DNA of 8,703 nt from Armatimonadetes bacterium RBG_19FT_COMBO_69_19 (GCA_001768125.1 MENB01000014.1:1-8703); one strand, 5' to 3'. Numbered from the stretch's first letter, positions 1 to 6,595 are shown. Numbers and translations are program-made. The notes: a model not told the origin generated them from the sequence alone.

Positions 1-611
1 GGATGACCCAGGTCTTCGATGACCAGGGGAACATCGTGCCCGTGACGGTCGTGGAAGCGGGGCCGTGCGTGGTGACACAAGTGCGCACCCCCGCCACCGA
101 CGGCTACGCCGCGGTGCAGTTGGGCTTCGAAGCGGCGGTGGAGCGCAAGGTGAACAAGCCCATGAAGGGCCACTTCGCCCGGGCGAAGACGGCGCCCCGG
201 CGCGTGCTCCGCGAGTTCCGCACCGCCGAGGCGGAGACCTTCGCCGTCGGGCAGGAGCTCACCGTGGAGGTCTTCGGCAGCGGCGACGTCGTGGACGTCG
301 TCGGAACGACCAAAGGCCACGGGTTCAGCGGCGCGATGAAGCGCCACAACTTCAGCGGGCAGCGCGACACGCACGGCGTCTCGCTGATGCACCGCGCGGT
401 CGGGTCGCTGGGTATCTCCGACGTCGCGCGCGTGTGGCCCGGCAAGCGCATGCCCGGCCGTTACGGCGGGGAGCGCGTCAGCGTGCGCGGCCTGCGCGTG
501 GTCAAGGTGGACGCCGGGAAGAACCTGCTGCTTCTCAAGGGCGCCGTACCGGGTCCCCGGGGCAGCCTCGTCCTCGTCCGCAAGCGCGCCGGCGCGAAGG
601 CGAAGAGGTGA
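1..611 (+). CDS. rplC: 50S ribosomal protein L3 (5' partial)
   Basis: This is most of large-subunit protein L3, an early-assembling 23S rRNA binding protein whose central loop reaches toward the peptidyl transferase centre. The visible frame opens at MTQVFDDQGNIVPVTVVEAG. In the family this Met is internal, following roughly ten residues that end in Lys-Ile-Gly, so the true start lies upstream of the window and the ATG at base 3 is not the initiator. Counting from that Met, the GTTKGHGFSG block is at residues 101-110, the HR..GS loop at 130-135, the GKRMPGRYGGERV block at 147-159 and the KGAVPGPRGS block at 179-188, all L3 hallmarks. The frame ends with TGA at 609-611, and the basic C-terminus (AGAKAKR) is normal. 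The gene expected upstream is rpsJ (S10). L4 follows after 5 bases. Confidence 0.98.
   Translation, partial: MTQVFDDQGNIVPVTVVEAGPCVVTQVRTPATDGYAAVQLGFEAAVERKVNKPMKGHFARAKTAPRRVLREFRTAEAETFAVGQELTVEVFGSGDVVDVVGTTKGHGFSGAMKRHNFSGQRDTHGVSLMHRAVGSLGISDVARVWPGKRMPGRYGGERVSVRGLRVVKVDAGKNLLLLKGAVPGPRGSLVLVRKRAGAKAKR
603..610 (+). promoter_or_regulatory. Ribosome binding site of rplD
   Basis: The sequence AAGAGGTG lies over the end of rplC, including the first two bases of its stop codon, and ends 6 bases before ATG 617. It supports ATG 617 rather than GTG 608 as the L4 start. Its position inside the upstream gene suggests that translation of L4 is coupled to that of L3. Confidence 0.7.
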
Positions 612-616
612 GCAAG

Positions 617-1243
617 ATGGCACGGGCTCAGGTGTTCGACGTCAAAGGCAAGGACGTGGGGACGGTGGACCTGCCGGAGGCGGTCTTCGGCATCACCCCC
701 CACACGGCCGTGATGCATGAGGTGCTGGTGGCGCAGCTGGCCGGCCGGCGCACGGGCACGCACTCAACGAAAACCCGCGGCGAGGTCGCCGGCAGCACGC
801 GCAAGATCTACCGGCAGAAGGGCACGGGCCGCGCCCGCCACGGCAGCAAGAAGGCCCCGATCTTCAGGGGCGGCGGCATCACCTTTGGTCCCAGGCCGCG
901 CGACTTCGCGCAGGACACGCCCAAGAAGGTGCGCCGCCTGGCGGTGCGCTCGGCCCTGTCCGCCAAGGCGGCGGACGGCAAGGTGATCGTGGTCGAGTCC
1001 CTGCAGCTCGAGGCCCCGAAGACCAGCGCCGTCGCGGAACTGCTCGACCGGCTCCCGGTCGCGGGGAAGACCCTCATCGTCACCCCGGCGCCCGAGGCGC
1101 TGCTGGTCCGCTCCGCCGCGAATCTGCCGCAGGTCAAGGTGATCGCCGCAGCGAGCCTCAATGTGCACGACGTGCTGGCGACCGACTACGTGGTGCTCAC
1201 GAAGCCGGCGGTGGACGCCGTGGCGGAGGTGCTCACGCGATGA
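617..1243 (+). CDS. rplD: 50S ribosomal protein L4
   Basis: L4 binds 23S rRNA and its extended loop lines the peptide exit tunnel. In E. coli it is also the autogenous repressor of the S10 operon. The product is 208 residues, normal for the family. The diagnostic tunnel loop is clear at about residues 44-100, running through [19 protein letters not shown], then [12 protein letters not shown] and [15 protein letters not shown]. The alpha/beta globular part follows ([28 protein letters not shown]). I chose ATG 617 because AAGAGGTGAG, overlapping the L3 stop, is well spaced before it and because the protein then starts [12 protein letters not shown] as expected. An in-frame GTG at 608 would add three residues. 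The frame is open much further upstream, but that part lies over rplC in another frame and is a shadow. The gene overlaps rplW by 4 bases (ATGA). Confidence 0.97.
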   Translation: MARAQVFDVKGKDVGTVDLPEAVFGITPHTAVMHEVLVAQLAGRRTGTHSTKTRGEVAGSTRKIYRQKGTGRARHGSKKAPIFRGGGITFGPRPRDFAQDTPKKVRRLAVRSALSAKAADGKVIVVESLQLEAPKTSAVAELLDRLPVAGKTLIVTPAPEALLVRSAANLPQVKVIAAASLNVHDVLATDYVVLTKPAVDAVAEVLTR

Positions 1244-1530
1244 CCGTGGATGTGCGGGCCGTGATCCGCCGGCCGATCCTCACCGAGAAGAGCATGCGGG
1301 GCTCAGAGGGCGGCAAGTACACCTTCGAGGTGGCCGAGGACGCGAACAAGATTTCCATCAAGGGCGCGGTGGAGCAGCTCTTCAGCGTCACCGTGACCAA
1401 GGTGAACACGGTGCGGATCCCCGGCCGCATGAAGCGGCGGGGCGCCCACCACTACCAGGCGCGGGGGTACAAGAAGGCGATCGTGACGCTTGCGCCCGGT
1501 CAGAAGATCGACCTGGAGACCCTGACCTAG
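1240..1530 (+). CDS. rplW: 50S ribosomal protein L23
   Basis: L23 binds domain III of 23S rRNA next to the exit of the nascent-peptide tunnel, where it forms the docking site for trigger factor and the signal recognition particle. The product is 96 residues, typical of the bacterial form. The N-terminal hallmark is [12 protein letters not shown] (residues 8-19). The core strand and helix [22 protein letters not shown] follows in the expected order, and then the basic extended loop [21 protein letters not shown]. The ATG overlaps the rplD stop as ATGA, and GGAGGT at 1225-1230 lies 9 bases upstream, so translation is probably coupled to L4. The stop is TAG at 1528-1530. The gap after it, 38 bases, is the longest in the window. 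Confidence 0.97.
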   Translation: MTVDVRAVIRRPILTEKSMRGSEGGKYTFEVAEDANKISIKGAVEQLFSVTVTKVNTVRIPGRMKRRGAHHYQARGYKKAIVTLAPGQKIDLETLT

Positions 1531-1537
1531 CTCAGCG

Positions 1538-1550
1538 GCAGCCCGGCTGC
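1538..1550 (+). promoter_or_regulatory. Short hairpin upstream of rplB
   Basis: The rplW-rplB gap contains a perfect 5-base inverted repeat, GCAGC-CCG-GCTGC, with a 3-base loop. It ends just 2 bases before the AGGAAGG ribosome binding site of rplB. No T-run follows, so it is not an intrinsic terminator. It may simply reflect GC-rich sequence; a role in the translation or processing of the message is only a possibility. Confidence 0.25.
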
Positions 1551-1552
1551 GC

Positions 1553-1559
1553 AGGAAGG
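1553..1559 (+). promoter_or_regulatory. Ribosome binding site of rplB
   Basis: AGGAAGG lies 9 bases before the GTG at 1569 and supports that GTG as the L2 start. A second purine run, AGAGGA at 1561-1566, is too close to the start to be the main site. The reading frame is open upstream of 1569, but that part overlaps rplD and rplW in another frame. Confidence 0.65.
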
Positions 1560-1568
1560 CAGAGGACC

Positions 1569-2393
1569 GTGGGACTGAAAAAGTTCAAGCCTGTCACGCC
1601 CGGACGGCGGTTCATGACCGTCCAGACGTTCGAAGCGATCACCCGGCAAGAGCCCGAGGCGCAGCTGGTCGTGGCGCTGCGCAAGCGCGGCGGCCGCAAT
1701 GCGCAGGGGAAGGTCACCGCGCACCATCGCGGCGGCGGGAGCAAGCGCCTGTACCGTATGGTGGACTTCAAGCGCGACAAGGACGGCGTGGCGGCGAAGG
1801 TGGCGGCGATCGAGTATGACCCGAACCGTTCCGCCAACCTGGCCCTGCTGTACTACCAGGACGGCGAGAAACGCTACATCCTGGCGCCGGTCGGCCTCGC
1901 CGTGGGTGACACGGTGCGGTCCGGGCCGGACGCGGAGATCCGCCCCGGCAGCGCGATGCCGCTGCGCAACATCCCGGTGGGCACGATGGTGCACAACGTC
2001 GAGCTCTTCCCCAAGCGGGGCGGCCAGATGGTGCGTGCGGCGGGCGCCGCGGCGCAGATCATGGCCAAGGAAGGCGCGCACGCGCCCCTGCGCCTCCCCT
2101 CCGGCGAGGTGCGCTTGGTCTCGCTGGAGTGCCGGGCCACGATCGGCCAGGTGGCCAATCTGGACTGGGACTCGGTGACGGGCGGGAAGGCCGGCCGCAC
2201 CCGCTGGCGCGGCCGCAAGCCGACCGTGCGGGGCGTGGCGATGGACCCCAGCAGCCACCCGCATGGGGGCGGCGAGGGCCGCTCGCCGATCGGCATGCCC
2301 GGGCCGGTGAGCCCGTGGGGCAAGCCGACGCTGGGCTACAAGACGCGCAAGCCCAAGCGCAGCGACAAGTTCATCGTGAAGCGGAGGAAGTAG
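1569..2393 (+). CDS. rplB: 50S ribosomal protein L2
   Basis: L2 is the highly conserved 23S rRNA binding protein needed for subunit association and for assembly of the peptidyl transferase region. The product is 274 residues from a GTG start (M)[16 protein letters not shown], exactly where bacterial L2 begins, and of normal length. In order are [20 protein letters not shown] (residues 52-71), the SH3-like core ([34 protein letters not shown]), [14 protein letters not shown], and the C-terminal block around [17 protein letters not shown] (residues 230-246). The last block contains His230, equivalent to E. coli His229. The residues just before it are PSS instead of the commoner PVD, a small departure. 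The C-terminus [19 protein letters not shown] is standard. S19 starts 5 bases later. Confidence 0.98.
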   Translation: MGLKKFKPVTPGRRFMTVQTFEAITRQEPEAQLVVALRKRGGRNAQGKVTAHHRGGGSKRLYRMVDFKRDKDGVAAKVAAIEYDPNRSANLALLYYQDGEKRYILAPVGLAVGDTVRSGPDAEIRPGSAMPLRNIPVGTMVHNVELFPKRGGQMVRAAGAAAQIMAKEGAHAPLRLPSGEVRLVSLECRATIGQVANLDWDSVTGGKAGRTRWRGRKPTVRGVAMDPSSHPHGGGEGRSPIGMPGPVSPWGKPTLGYKTRKPKRSDKFIVKRRK

Positions 2394-2398
2394 CGCCG

Positions 2399-2752
2399 AT
2401 GGGTCGATCCACGAAGAAGGGGCCGTTCGTCGACGAGCACCTGCTCAAGAAGATCCGGGAGCTGAACAAGACGCGCGAGCGCCGCGTGATCAAGACCTGG
2501 TCGCGCCGCAGCACGATCCTTCCGGAGATGGTCGGGCACACCATCGCGGTGTACGACGGCCACAAGCACATCCCGGTGTACCTCACCGAGCAGATGGTCG
2601 GGCACAAGCTCGGCGAGTTCTCGCCGACCCGGTCGTTCAAGGGCCACGGCACCGGCGCGGCAGCGGAGCGCACGACGGGCGTCGCCGCGGCCCCGGCCGC
2701 GGGTGGGACGGCGACGGCCGCGACGCCGGCGGCCCCGGCGACCCAGGGCTAG
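2399..2752 (+). CDS. rpsS: 30S ribosomal protein S19 with Ala/Thr-rich C-terminal tail
   Basis: S19 binds 16S rRNA in the head of the small subunit beside S13, near the A-site tRNA and the subunit bridges. ATG 2399 gives [19 protein letters not shown], the family N-terminus, with GGAGG at 2383-2387 in the end of rplB. The core is well conserved: [20 protein letters not shown] (residues 34-53), then [18 protein letters not shown] and [10 protein letters not shown] up to about residue 84. The protein is 117 residues against a usual 90 or so. The extra part, roughly residues 85-117, is almost only Ala, Thr, Gly and Pro with one Glu, one Arg, one Val and one Gln, and lacks the basic residues usual at this end. 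Its codons keep the GC-rich third positions of the neighbours, so it looks translated. L22 follows after 15 bases. Confidence 0.97.
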   Translation: MGRSTKKGPFVDEHLLKKIRELNKTRERRVIKTWSRRSTILPEMVGHTIAVYDGHKHIPVYLTEQMVGHKLGEFSPTRSFKGHGTGAAAERTTGVAAAPAAGGTATAATPAAPATQG

Positions 2753-2767
2753 GACGGAGCGGACACG

Positions 2768-3106
2768 ATGGAAGCCAAGGCGATTGCGAAGTACGTGCGG
2801 ATCTCGCCGTTCAAGGTCCAGCGGATCGTGAGCATGATCCGGGGCCGCCCGGTGCGCGAGGCGCAGGCCATGCTGCGCTACATGCCGAGCCCCACGGCGC
2901 AGATGGTGGCCAAGGTGCTGAACTCCGCCGTGGCCAACGCGGAGAACAACCTCGAGCTCGACCGTGAAGAGCTGGTCGTCTCGCGGGCGTTCGTCGACAA
3001 GGGACCCTCCGCCAAGCGGGTGCAGGCCCGGGCGCGCGGGCGGGCCGACGTCATCACGAAGCGCAGCAGCCACGTGACCGTTGTCGTGGCTGAGAAAGGA
3101 CGATAG
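2768..3106 (+). CDS. rplV: 50S ribosomal protein L22
   Basis: L22 contacts all domains of 23S rRNA, and its long beta hairpin lines the peptide exit tunnel opposite L4. The product is 112 residues, normal for the family. The N-terminus [20 protein letters not shown] is characteristic, followed by [19 protein letters not shown] and the central helix [13 protein letters not shown] (residues 55-67). The hairpin region runs from [24 protein letters not shown] to the closing strand [10 protein letters not shown]. Position 15 is Phe in ISPFK, where Arg is more usual. A modest ribosome binding site, GGAG at 2756-2759, precedes ATG 2768. Only 2 bases separate the stop from rpsC. Confidence 0.97.
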   Translation: MEAKAIAKYVRISPFKVQRIVSMIRGRPVREAQAMLRYMPSPTAQMVAKVLNSAVANAENNLELDREELVVSRAFVDKGPSAKRVQARARGRADVITKRSSHVTVVVAEKGR

Positions 3107-3108
3107 CC

Positions 3109-3876
3109 GTGGGTCAGAAGATTCATCCGGTGGGTCTGCGGGTCGGGATCATCCGGGACTGGGAGTCCCGGTGGTTCAGCAAGGACATGGCCCCGCTCAT
3201 CCAGGAAGACCTGAAGATCCGCACCCACATCAAGAAGAAACTCTACCGCGCCGGCATCTCCCGCGTCGAGATCGAGCGCGCCGCGAACCGGGTGCGCGTG
3301 GTCATCCACGCGGCGCGGCCGGGGATCATCATCGGGCGCGGCGGTACCGGGATCGACGCCCTGAAGAAAGAGTTGGATGAGATGACCGGCAAGCAGGTGC
3401 AGCTCAACGTCCAGGAGATCCGCCGACCGGAGCTCGAGGCCGTGCTCGTGGCCGAGAACGTCGCCCAGCAGCTGGAGCGGCGCATCGCCTACCGCCGCGC
3501 CATGAAGCAGGCCGTACAGCGCAGCCTGCGCTCCGGCGCCAAGGGGATCCGCATCGCGGCGAAGGGGCGGCTCGGGGGCTCCGAGATCGCGCGCTATGAA
3601 TGGTACCGCGAGGGGCGCGTGCCGCTGCACACCCTGCGCGCGGACATCGACTTCGGCATCGCCGAGGCGAAGACGACCTACGGCCGGATCGGCGTGAAGG
3701 TGTGGATCTACCGCGGGGAGATTCTCCCCGAGCGGCGGGCCGAAGCCGAGGTGCGGCGCCCGCGGCCGATCGACCGCGGCCCGGAGGTGGCCGGGGCCTC
3801 GAACGCCCCCAGCGTCATCCCGAGCCGGGAGGTCCGCCCGTCGGTGAAGAGGAGAGACAACGATGTTAATGCCTAA
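3109..3876 (+). CDS. rpsC: 30S ribosomal protein S3
   Basis: S3 sits in the head of the small subunit at the mRNA entry channel and, with S4 and S5, helps unwind incoming mRNA. A GTG start gives (M)[20 protein letters not shown], the family N-terminus, with AAGGA at 3096-3100. The type II KH domain has its GxxG loop as GIIIGRGG (GRGG at residues 76-79). The basic patch RRAMK (129-133) corresponds to the region implicated in mRNA unwinding in E. coli. The C-terminal domain includes [38 protein letters not shown] and [13 protein letters not shown] (up to residue 207). The protein is 255 residues; the last 45 or so, rich in Arg, Glu and Pro, extend past the usual end. The final 14 bases overlap the start of rplP. 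Confidence 0.98.
   Translation: MGQKIHPVGLRVGIIRDWESRWFSKDMAPLIQEDLKIRTHIKKKLYRAGISRVEIERAANRVRVVIHAARPGIIIGRGGTGIDALKKELDEMTGKQVQLNVQEIRRPELEAVLVAENVAQQLERRIAYRRAMKQAVQRSLRSGAKGIRIAAKGRLGGSEIARYEWYREGRVPLHTLRADIDFGIAEAKTTYGRIGVKVWIYRGEILPERRAEAEVRRPRPIDRGPEVAGASNAPSVIPSREVRPSVKRRDNDVNA
3850..3854 (+). promoter_or_regulatory. Ribosome binding site of rplP inside rpsC
   Basis: AGGAG within AAGAGGAGAGAC lies 8 bases before ATG 3863, inside the last codons of rpsC. It decides for the upstream ATG of L16, giving MLMPKR, over the in-frame ATG at 3869. It also means that ribosomes finishing S3 pass over the L16 initiation site. Confidence 0.7.
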
Positions 3877-4282
3877 GCGCACCAAGTACCGCAAGGCCCA
3901 CCGCGGGCGGATGACCGGCCGGCGCGTGGCCGGGACCTCGATCGCGTTCGGCGAGTACGCCCTGCAGGCCCTCGAGCCGAAGTGGCTGACCAGCCAGCAG
4001 ATCGAGGCGTCGCGGCGGGCCATCATGCACTTCATCAAGCGCGGCGGGAAGCTGTGGATCCGCATCTTCCCCGACAAGCCGGTGACGAAGAAGCCGGCCG
4101 AGACGCGCATGGGCAGCGGCAAGGGAAATCCCGAGCTCTGGGTGGCCGTCGTGCGGCCGGGGCGCATCCTGTTCGAGCTGGGCGGGGTGCCCCTCGCCGC
4201 GGCGCGCGAGGCGTTCCAGCTCGCCGCCCACAAGCTGCCGATCAAGACGAAGTTCATCCAGCGCGAGGAGGCGGCGGTCTAG
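3863..4282 (+). CDS. rplP: 50S ribosomal protein L16
   Basis: L16 binds near the A site and the base of the L7/L12 stalk region, and is needed for late large-subunit assembly and tRNA positioning. The product is 139 residues, normal length. [20 protein letters not shown] is a textbook N-terminus. It is followed by [24 protein letters not shown] (residues 29-52), [20 protein letters not shown] and [19 protein letters not shown]. Arg82 in the RMGSGKGN motif matches the Arg81 that is hydroxylated in E. coli. The gene begins inside rpsC with a 14-base overlap in a different frame, so coupled translation with S3 is likely. The stop is TAG at 4280-4282, and L29 starts one base later. Confidence 0.98.
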   Translation: MLMPKRTKYRKAHRGRMTGRRVAGTSIAFGEYALQALEPKWLTSQQIEASRRAIMHFIKRGGKLWIRIFPDKPVTKKPAETRMGSGKGNPELWVAVVRPGRILFELGGVPLAAAREAFQLAAHKLPIKTKFIQREEAAV

Positions 4283-4283
4283 C

Positions 4284-4475
4284 ATGGAGGTCTCCGACCT
4301 GCGCGAGATGGGCGCGGATGAGCTGGTGAAGAAGCTCGACGACGCGCGCAAGGAGCTGTTCAACCTCCGGATGCGCATCGCCGGGCAGCAGCCGAACACG
4401 ACGAAGATCCGGGAGCTGCGGCGGGACGTGGCGCGGCTCCTGTCGATCCTGTCGGAGAAAGGCGTGAGGGTGTAA
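4284..4475 (+). CDS. rpmC: 50S ribosomal protein L29
   Basis: L29 is a small two-helix protein packed against L23 at the tunnel exit. The product is 63 residues, within the normal 60-70. The first helix spans about residues 4-32 ([20 protein letters not shown], then the conserved FNLRMRIA). The family turn appears as [20 protein letters not shown] (residues 34-53), the counterpart of the usual QLENTSRIREVRRDIARI. The protein ends [17 protein letters not shown] at 4265-4271, in the end of rplP, is the likely ribosome binding site, 12 bases from the ATG, slightly long. One base separates it from rplP and two from rpsQ. Confidence 0.95.
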   Translation: MEVSDLREMGADELVKKLDDARKELFNLRMRIAGQQPNTTKIRELRRDVARLLSILSEKGVRV

Positions 4476-4477
4476 GG

Positions 4478-4738
4478 ATGGCGGACGAGCGGGCACGGCG
4501 CAAGACCCGGGTCGGGGTCATCGTGAGCGACAAGATGGACAAGACGGTGGTGGTGCAGGTGGAGACCCTGCGCCGCCACCCGATGTACGGGAAGACGATG
4601 CGCCACCTGCGCAAGTTCAAGGCGCACAACGAGGGCAACGAGGCGCACGCGGGCGATCGGGTGCTGATCATGGAGACGCGGCCGCTCTCCAAGGACAAGC
4701 GGTGGCGCGTCGTCCAGGTGGTGGAGAAGGCGAAATGA
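4478..4738 (+). CDS. rpsQ: 30S ribosomal protein S17
   Basis: S17 is a primary 16S rRNA binding protein with an OB fold that organises the 5' domain. The product is 86 residues, normal length. After a short basic start ([10 protein letters not shown]) come the OB strands [20 protein letters not shown] (residues 11-30), then the conserved loop [21 protein letters not shown] (residues 34-54) and [21 protein letters not shown], all characteristic. GAGGG at 4466-4470 is a plausible ribosome binding site, 7 bases upstream. The stop TGA overlaps the rplN start as ATGA. In E. coli the S10 operon ends with this gene, but here the cluster runs on without a gap. Confidence 0.97.
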   Translation: MADERARRKTRVGVIVSDKMDKTVVVQVETLRRHPMYGKTMRHLRKFKAHNEGNEAHAGDRVLIMETRPLSKDKRWRVVQVVEKAK

Positions 4739-5103
4739 TCCAGAACTATACGCGGCTCAAGGTCGCGGACAACACGGGCGCGCGGCAGATCATGTGCATC
4801 CGCGTGATGGGCGGGAGCAACCGCCGCTACGCCGGTGTGGGCGACATCATCGTCGCCGCGGTGAAGCAGGCCACGCCGAACAGCCCGGTCAAGCAGGGCG
4901 AGGTCGTGCGCGCGGTGGTCGTGCGCCAGACCCAGCCCATGCGCCGGCCGGACGGCTCCTACATCCGCTTCGACGACAACGCGGCGGTCATCCTCACCGA
5001 CGCGCAGAATCCGCGCGGAACCCGCATCTTCGGCCCGGTTGCCCGGGAGCTGCGCGAGAAGCAGTTCATGAAGATCATCTCGCTCGCGCCGGAGGTTCTC
5101 TGA
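4735..5103 (+). CDS. rplN: 50S ribosomal protein L14
   Basis: L14 binds 23S rRNA at the subunit interface, next to L19, where it contributes to bridges with 16S rRNA and to the landing site of the silencing factor RsfS. The product is 122 residues, the usual bacterial length. ATG 4735 gives [20 protein letters not shown], the standard beginning. It is followed by [20 protein letters not shown] (residues 21-40), the strand [20 protein letters not shown], then [10 protein letters not shown] and [20 protein letters not shown] near the end. The start overlaps the rpsQ stop by 4 bases (ATGA), with GGAGAAGG at 4723-4730 upstream. The frame is open a little further upstream, but that portion lies over rpsQ and does not resemble L14. 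Confidence 0.98.
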   Translation: MIQNYTRLKVADNTGARQIMCIRVMGGSNRRYAGVGDIIVAAVKQATPNSPVKQGEVVRAVVVRQTQPMRRPDGSYIRFDDNAAVILTDAQNPRGTRIFGPVARELREKQFMKIISLAPEVL

Positions 5104-5106
5104 GCG

Positions 5107-5448
5107 ATGGCTGTGGCCGCAGGCAGGCAGCCGGTCCATGTGAAGAAGGGCGACACCGTCGAGGTGATCGCCGGCAAGCACCGCGGCAAGCGCGGTAAGG
5201 TGCTGAAGGTGCTGCTGAAGGACGCCAAGGTTATCATCGAGGCCGTGAACCTCGTTAAGCGGCACAGCAAGCCGACGCAGAAGCTGCCCCAGGGCGGCAT
5301 CGTGGAGAAGGAGGCCTCCCTGTACAGCAGCCGCGTGATGCTGGTCTGTCCGAAGTGCGGCAAGGCCGCCCGCGTGGCGCACGGCTACCTGGCGGACGGC
5401 ACCAAAGTGCGGATGTGCAAGAACTGCGGGGAGCAGATCGAGCGATGA
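5107..5448 (+). CDS. rplX: 50S ribosomal protein L24 with zinc-type CxxC pairs
   Basis: L24 is an assembly initiator that binds the 5' end of 23S rRNA near the tunnel exit. The product is 113 residues. The KOW/SH3 domain is at residues 11-45 ([24 protein letters not shown]), followed by [24 protein letters not shown]. The C-terminal part holds two cysteine pairs, CPKC (Cys81, Cys84) and CKNC (Cys104, Cys107), which probably bind one zinc ion as in L24 of many Gram-positive and deep-branching bacteria. GGAGG at 5091-5095 is the ribosome binding site, 11 bases before ATG 5107 and inside rplN. The TGA stop overlaps the rplE start as ATGA. The S8 repressor site of the E. coli spc operon lies around this junction, but no intergenic space exists here. 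Confidence 0.97.
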   Translation: MAVAAGRQPVHVKKGDTVEVIAGKHRGKRGKVLKVLLKDAKVIIEAVNLVKRHSKPTQKLPQGGIVEKEASLYSSRVMLVCPKCGKAARVAHGYLADGTKVRMCKNCGEQIER

Positions 5449-6371
5449 CGGACAGTCACGAGCGCAACGATGAGCGCAAGGACCCCGGCAAGCCCGAGGC
5501 CGGCAAGCCGAAGGAGCCGAGGGAGCGCAGGGCCGCGCCCAAGGCCGGCGCGCCCAAGTCGCCGAGGGGCGATGCCGCCCCGAAGGCTGAGGGCAAGACG
5601 CCGAAGGGTGAGCCCGGGCCGAAGCCGGCGAAGGACGCCCAGGCTCCTGCCCAGGCTCCTAAAGGTGAGGCCGGCGCGAAGGCGCCCAGGGAGACCGCCC
5701 AGGCTCCGAAGGAGCGCAAGGAGGGCCCGAAGGACCGCAAGGAGGCCGGCAAGCGCGAGGGTGCGACGGCCGACGCGGCGCCGATCGTGCGGACCGTGCC
5801 GGTGCGGCTGCGCGAGCGCTACCGCAAGGAGGTCGTCCCCCGGCTGCGCGAGCGCTTCCGCTACCGCAACGTGATGGAGGTCCCGCGTCTGGAGAAGGTC
5901 GTCGTCAACGTGCGCGTGGGGGACGCCACCACGGACACGCGCTTCGTGGACAAGGCGGTGGAGGAGCTCACGCAGATCGCCGGGCAGCGGCCCGCGGTGG
6001 CCCGCGCCCGGGTCTCCATCGCCGCGTTCAAGCTGCGCCGCGGGATGCCGATCGCGACCCGCGTCACGCTGCGCGGAGACCGGATGTACGAGTTCGTGGA
6101 TAAGCTGTTTAGCGTGACCCTGCCCCGGATCAAGGACTTCAAGGGCATCGGCGAGCGGCAGTTCGACGGCCGCGGCAACCTGAACATCGGCGTGCGCGAG
6201 CAGCTGATCTTCCCGGAGATCGACTACGACAAGGTGGAGAAGATCCGCGGCATGGACATCACGCTCGTCACGACGGCGAAGACGGATGAGGAGGCGCGCG
6301 AGTTGCTCAAGGCCCTGGGTCTGCCCCTGCGGGAAGCAGGAGCGCCCGGGGACAGGGCGGCGGCGCGCTAG
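5445..6371 (+). CDS. rplE: 50S ribosomal protein L5 with long disordered N-terminal extension
   Basis: L5 binds 5S rRNA in the central protuberance and touches P-site tRNA. The L5 fold starts at about residue 118: [39 protein letters not shown], then [40 protein letters not shown] and [21 protein letters not shown]. That core has normal length, about 180 residues, but the protein is 308. Residues 1-113 are unlike any L5 I know. They contain only one Met and no Ile, Leu, Val, Phe, Tyr, Trp or Cys, and consist mainly of Ala, Lys, Pro, Glu, Arg and Gly. The segment must be disordered and is net basic. ATG 5445 overlaps the rplX stop as ATGA, the frame is unbroken, and its codons keep GC-rich third positions, so translation from here is likely. 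In-frame GTGs at 5787, 5796 and 5802 could start a normal-size L5 but lack a good ribosome binding site. Confidence 0.93.
   Translation: MTDSHERNDERKDPGKPEAGKPKEPRERRAAPKAGAPKSPRGDAAPKAEGKTPKGEPGPKPAKDAQAPAQAPKGEAGAKAPRETAQAPKERKEGPKDRKEAGKREGATADAAPIVRTVPVRLRERYRKEVVPRLRERFRYRNVMEVPRLEKVVVNVRVGDATTDTRFVDKAVEELTQIAGQRPAVARARVSIAAFKLRRGMPIATRVTLRGDRMYEFVDKLFSVTLPRIKDFKGIGERQFDGRGNLNIGVREQLIFPEIDYDKVEKIRGMDITLVTTAKTDEEARELLKALGLPLREAGAPGDRAAAR
5637..5708 (+). repeat. Short tandem/near repeat in the L5 extension
   Basis: The 12-base unit GCCCAGGCTCCT occurs twice in tandem at 5637-5648 and 5649-5660, with a third copy, GCCCAGGCTCCG, at 5697-5708. The unit encodes Ala-Gln-Ala-Pro in the L5 frame. 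The two tandem copies use GCT and CCT codons that are rare in the rest of the cluster. The segment probably grew by slippage or unequal exchange. Confidence 0.75.
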
Positions 6372-6390
6372 GCGAAGTCAGGAGGCGACG

Positions 6391-6576
6391 GTGGCCAAGA
6401 AAGCGTTGCTCATCAAGTGGAAGGCCAAGCCGAAGTTCGCAGTGCGGAAGTACACCCGCTGCCAGCGGTGCGGGCGCCCGCGCGCCGTGTTCCGCAAGTT
6501 CGGGCTGTGCCGCATCTGCCTGCGGCAACTGGCCCACCGCGGCGAGATCCCCGGCGTCGTCAAGGCCAGCTGGTAA
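6391..6576 (+). CDS. rpsN: 30S ribosomal protein S14, zinc-binding type Z
   Basis: S14 is a late-assembling protein in the head of the small subunit. The product is 61 residues, the exact size of the short zinc-binding form (often called rpsZ), not the roughly 100-residue zinc-free form. From GTG 6391 it reads (M)[20 protein letters not shown]. It has the zinc ligands CQRC (Cys24, Cys27) and CRIC (Cys40, Cys43) separated by 12 residues. The [20 protein letters not shown] core and the [11 protein letters not shown] end are standard. AGGAGG at 6380-6385 lies 5 bases before the GTG, which fixes the start. The gene lies 19 bases after rplE and 19 before rpsH. Confidence 0.97.
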   Translation: MAKKALLIKWKAKPKFAVRKYTRCQRCGRPRAVFRKFGLCRICLRQLAHRGEIPGVVKASW

Positions 6577-6577
6577 C

Positions 6578-6585
6578 GAGGAGGG
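6578..6585 (+). promoter_or_regulatory. Ribosome binding site of rpsH
   Basis: GAGGAGGG, just after the S14 stop, ends 10 bases before GTG 6596 and 16 bases before the in-frame ATG 6602. The spacing favours the GTG, which adds Met-Gly to the familiar [10 protein letters not shown] start of S8. Confidence 0.65.
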
Positions 6586-6595
6586 AAATCGAGTC

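Noticed and set aside
65..616. A long open frame continuous with L4 that would give a 392-residue protein.
   Set aside because: The upstream part overlaps L3 in another frame and is an Arg/Gly/Ala-rich shadow typical of GC-rich DNA. L4 homology begins exactly at ATG 617, which has a ribosome binding site.
1538..1550. Possible intrinsic terminator between rplW and rplB.
   Set aside because: The 5-base stem is too short and no T-run follows, and the downstream genes clearly continue the same cluster.
2878..4257. Long antisense open frame (459 codons) opposite L22, S3 and L16.
   Set aside because: It is a shadow of three conserved genes; the translation shows no family resemblance.
4360..5382. 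Antisense open frame (340 codons) opposite L29, S17, L14 and L24.
   Set aside because: Same reason: composition-driven, opposite conserved genes, with no recognisable domain or initiation signal.
5739..5804. Internal start for a normal-length L5 at GTG 5787, 5796 or 5802, with AAGGAGG at 5739-5745 as ribosome binding site.
   Set aside because: AAGGAGG is 41 bases or more from the first in-frame GTG, and no purine-rich motif lies closer. The motif simply encodes Lys-Glu in the extension. A second, shorter isoform cannot be fully excluded.
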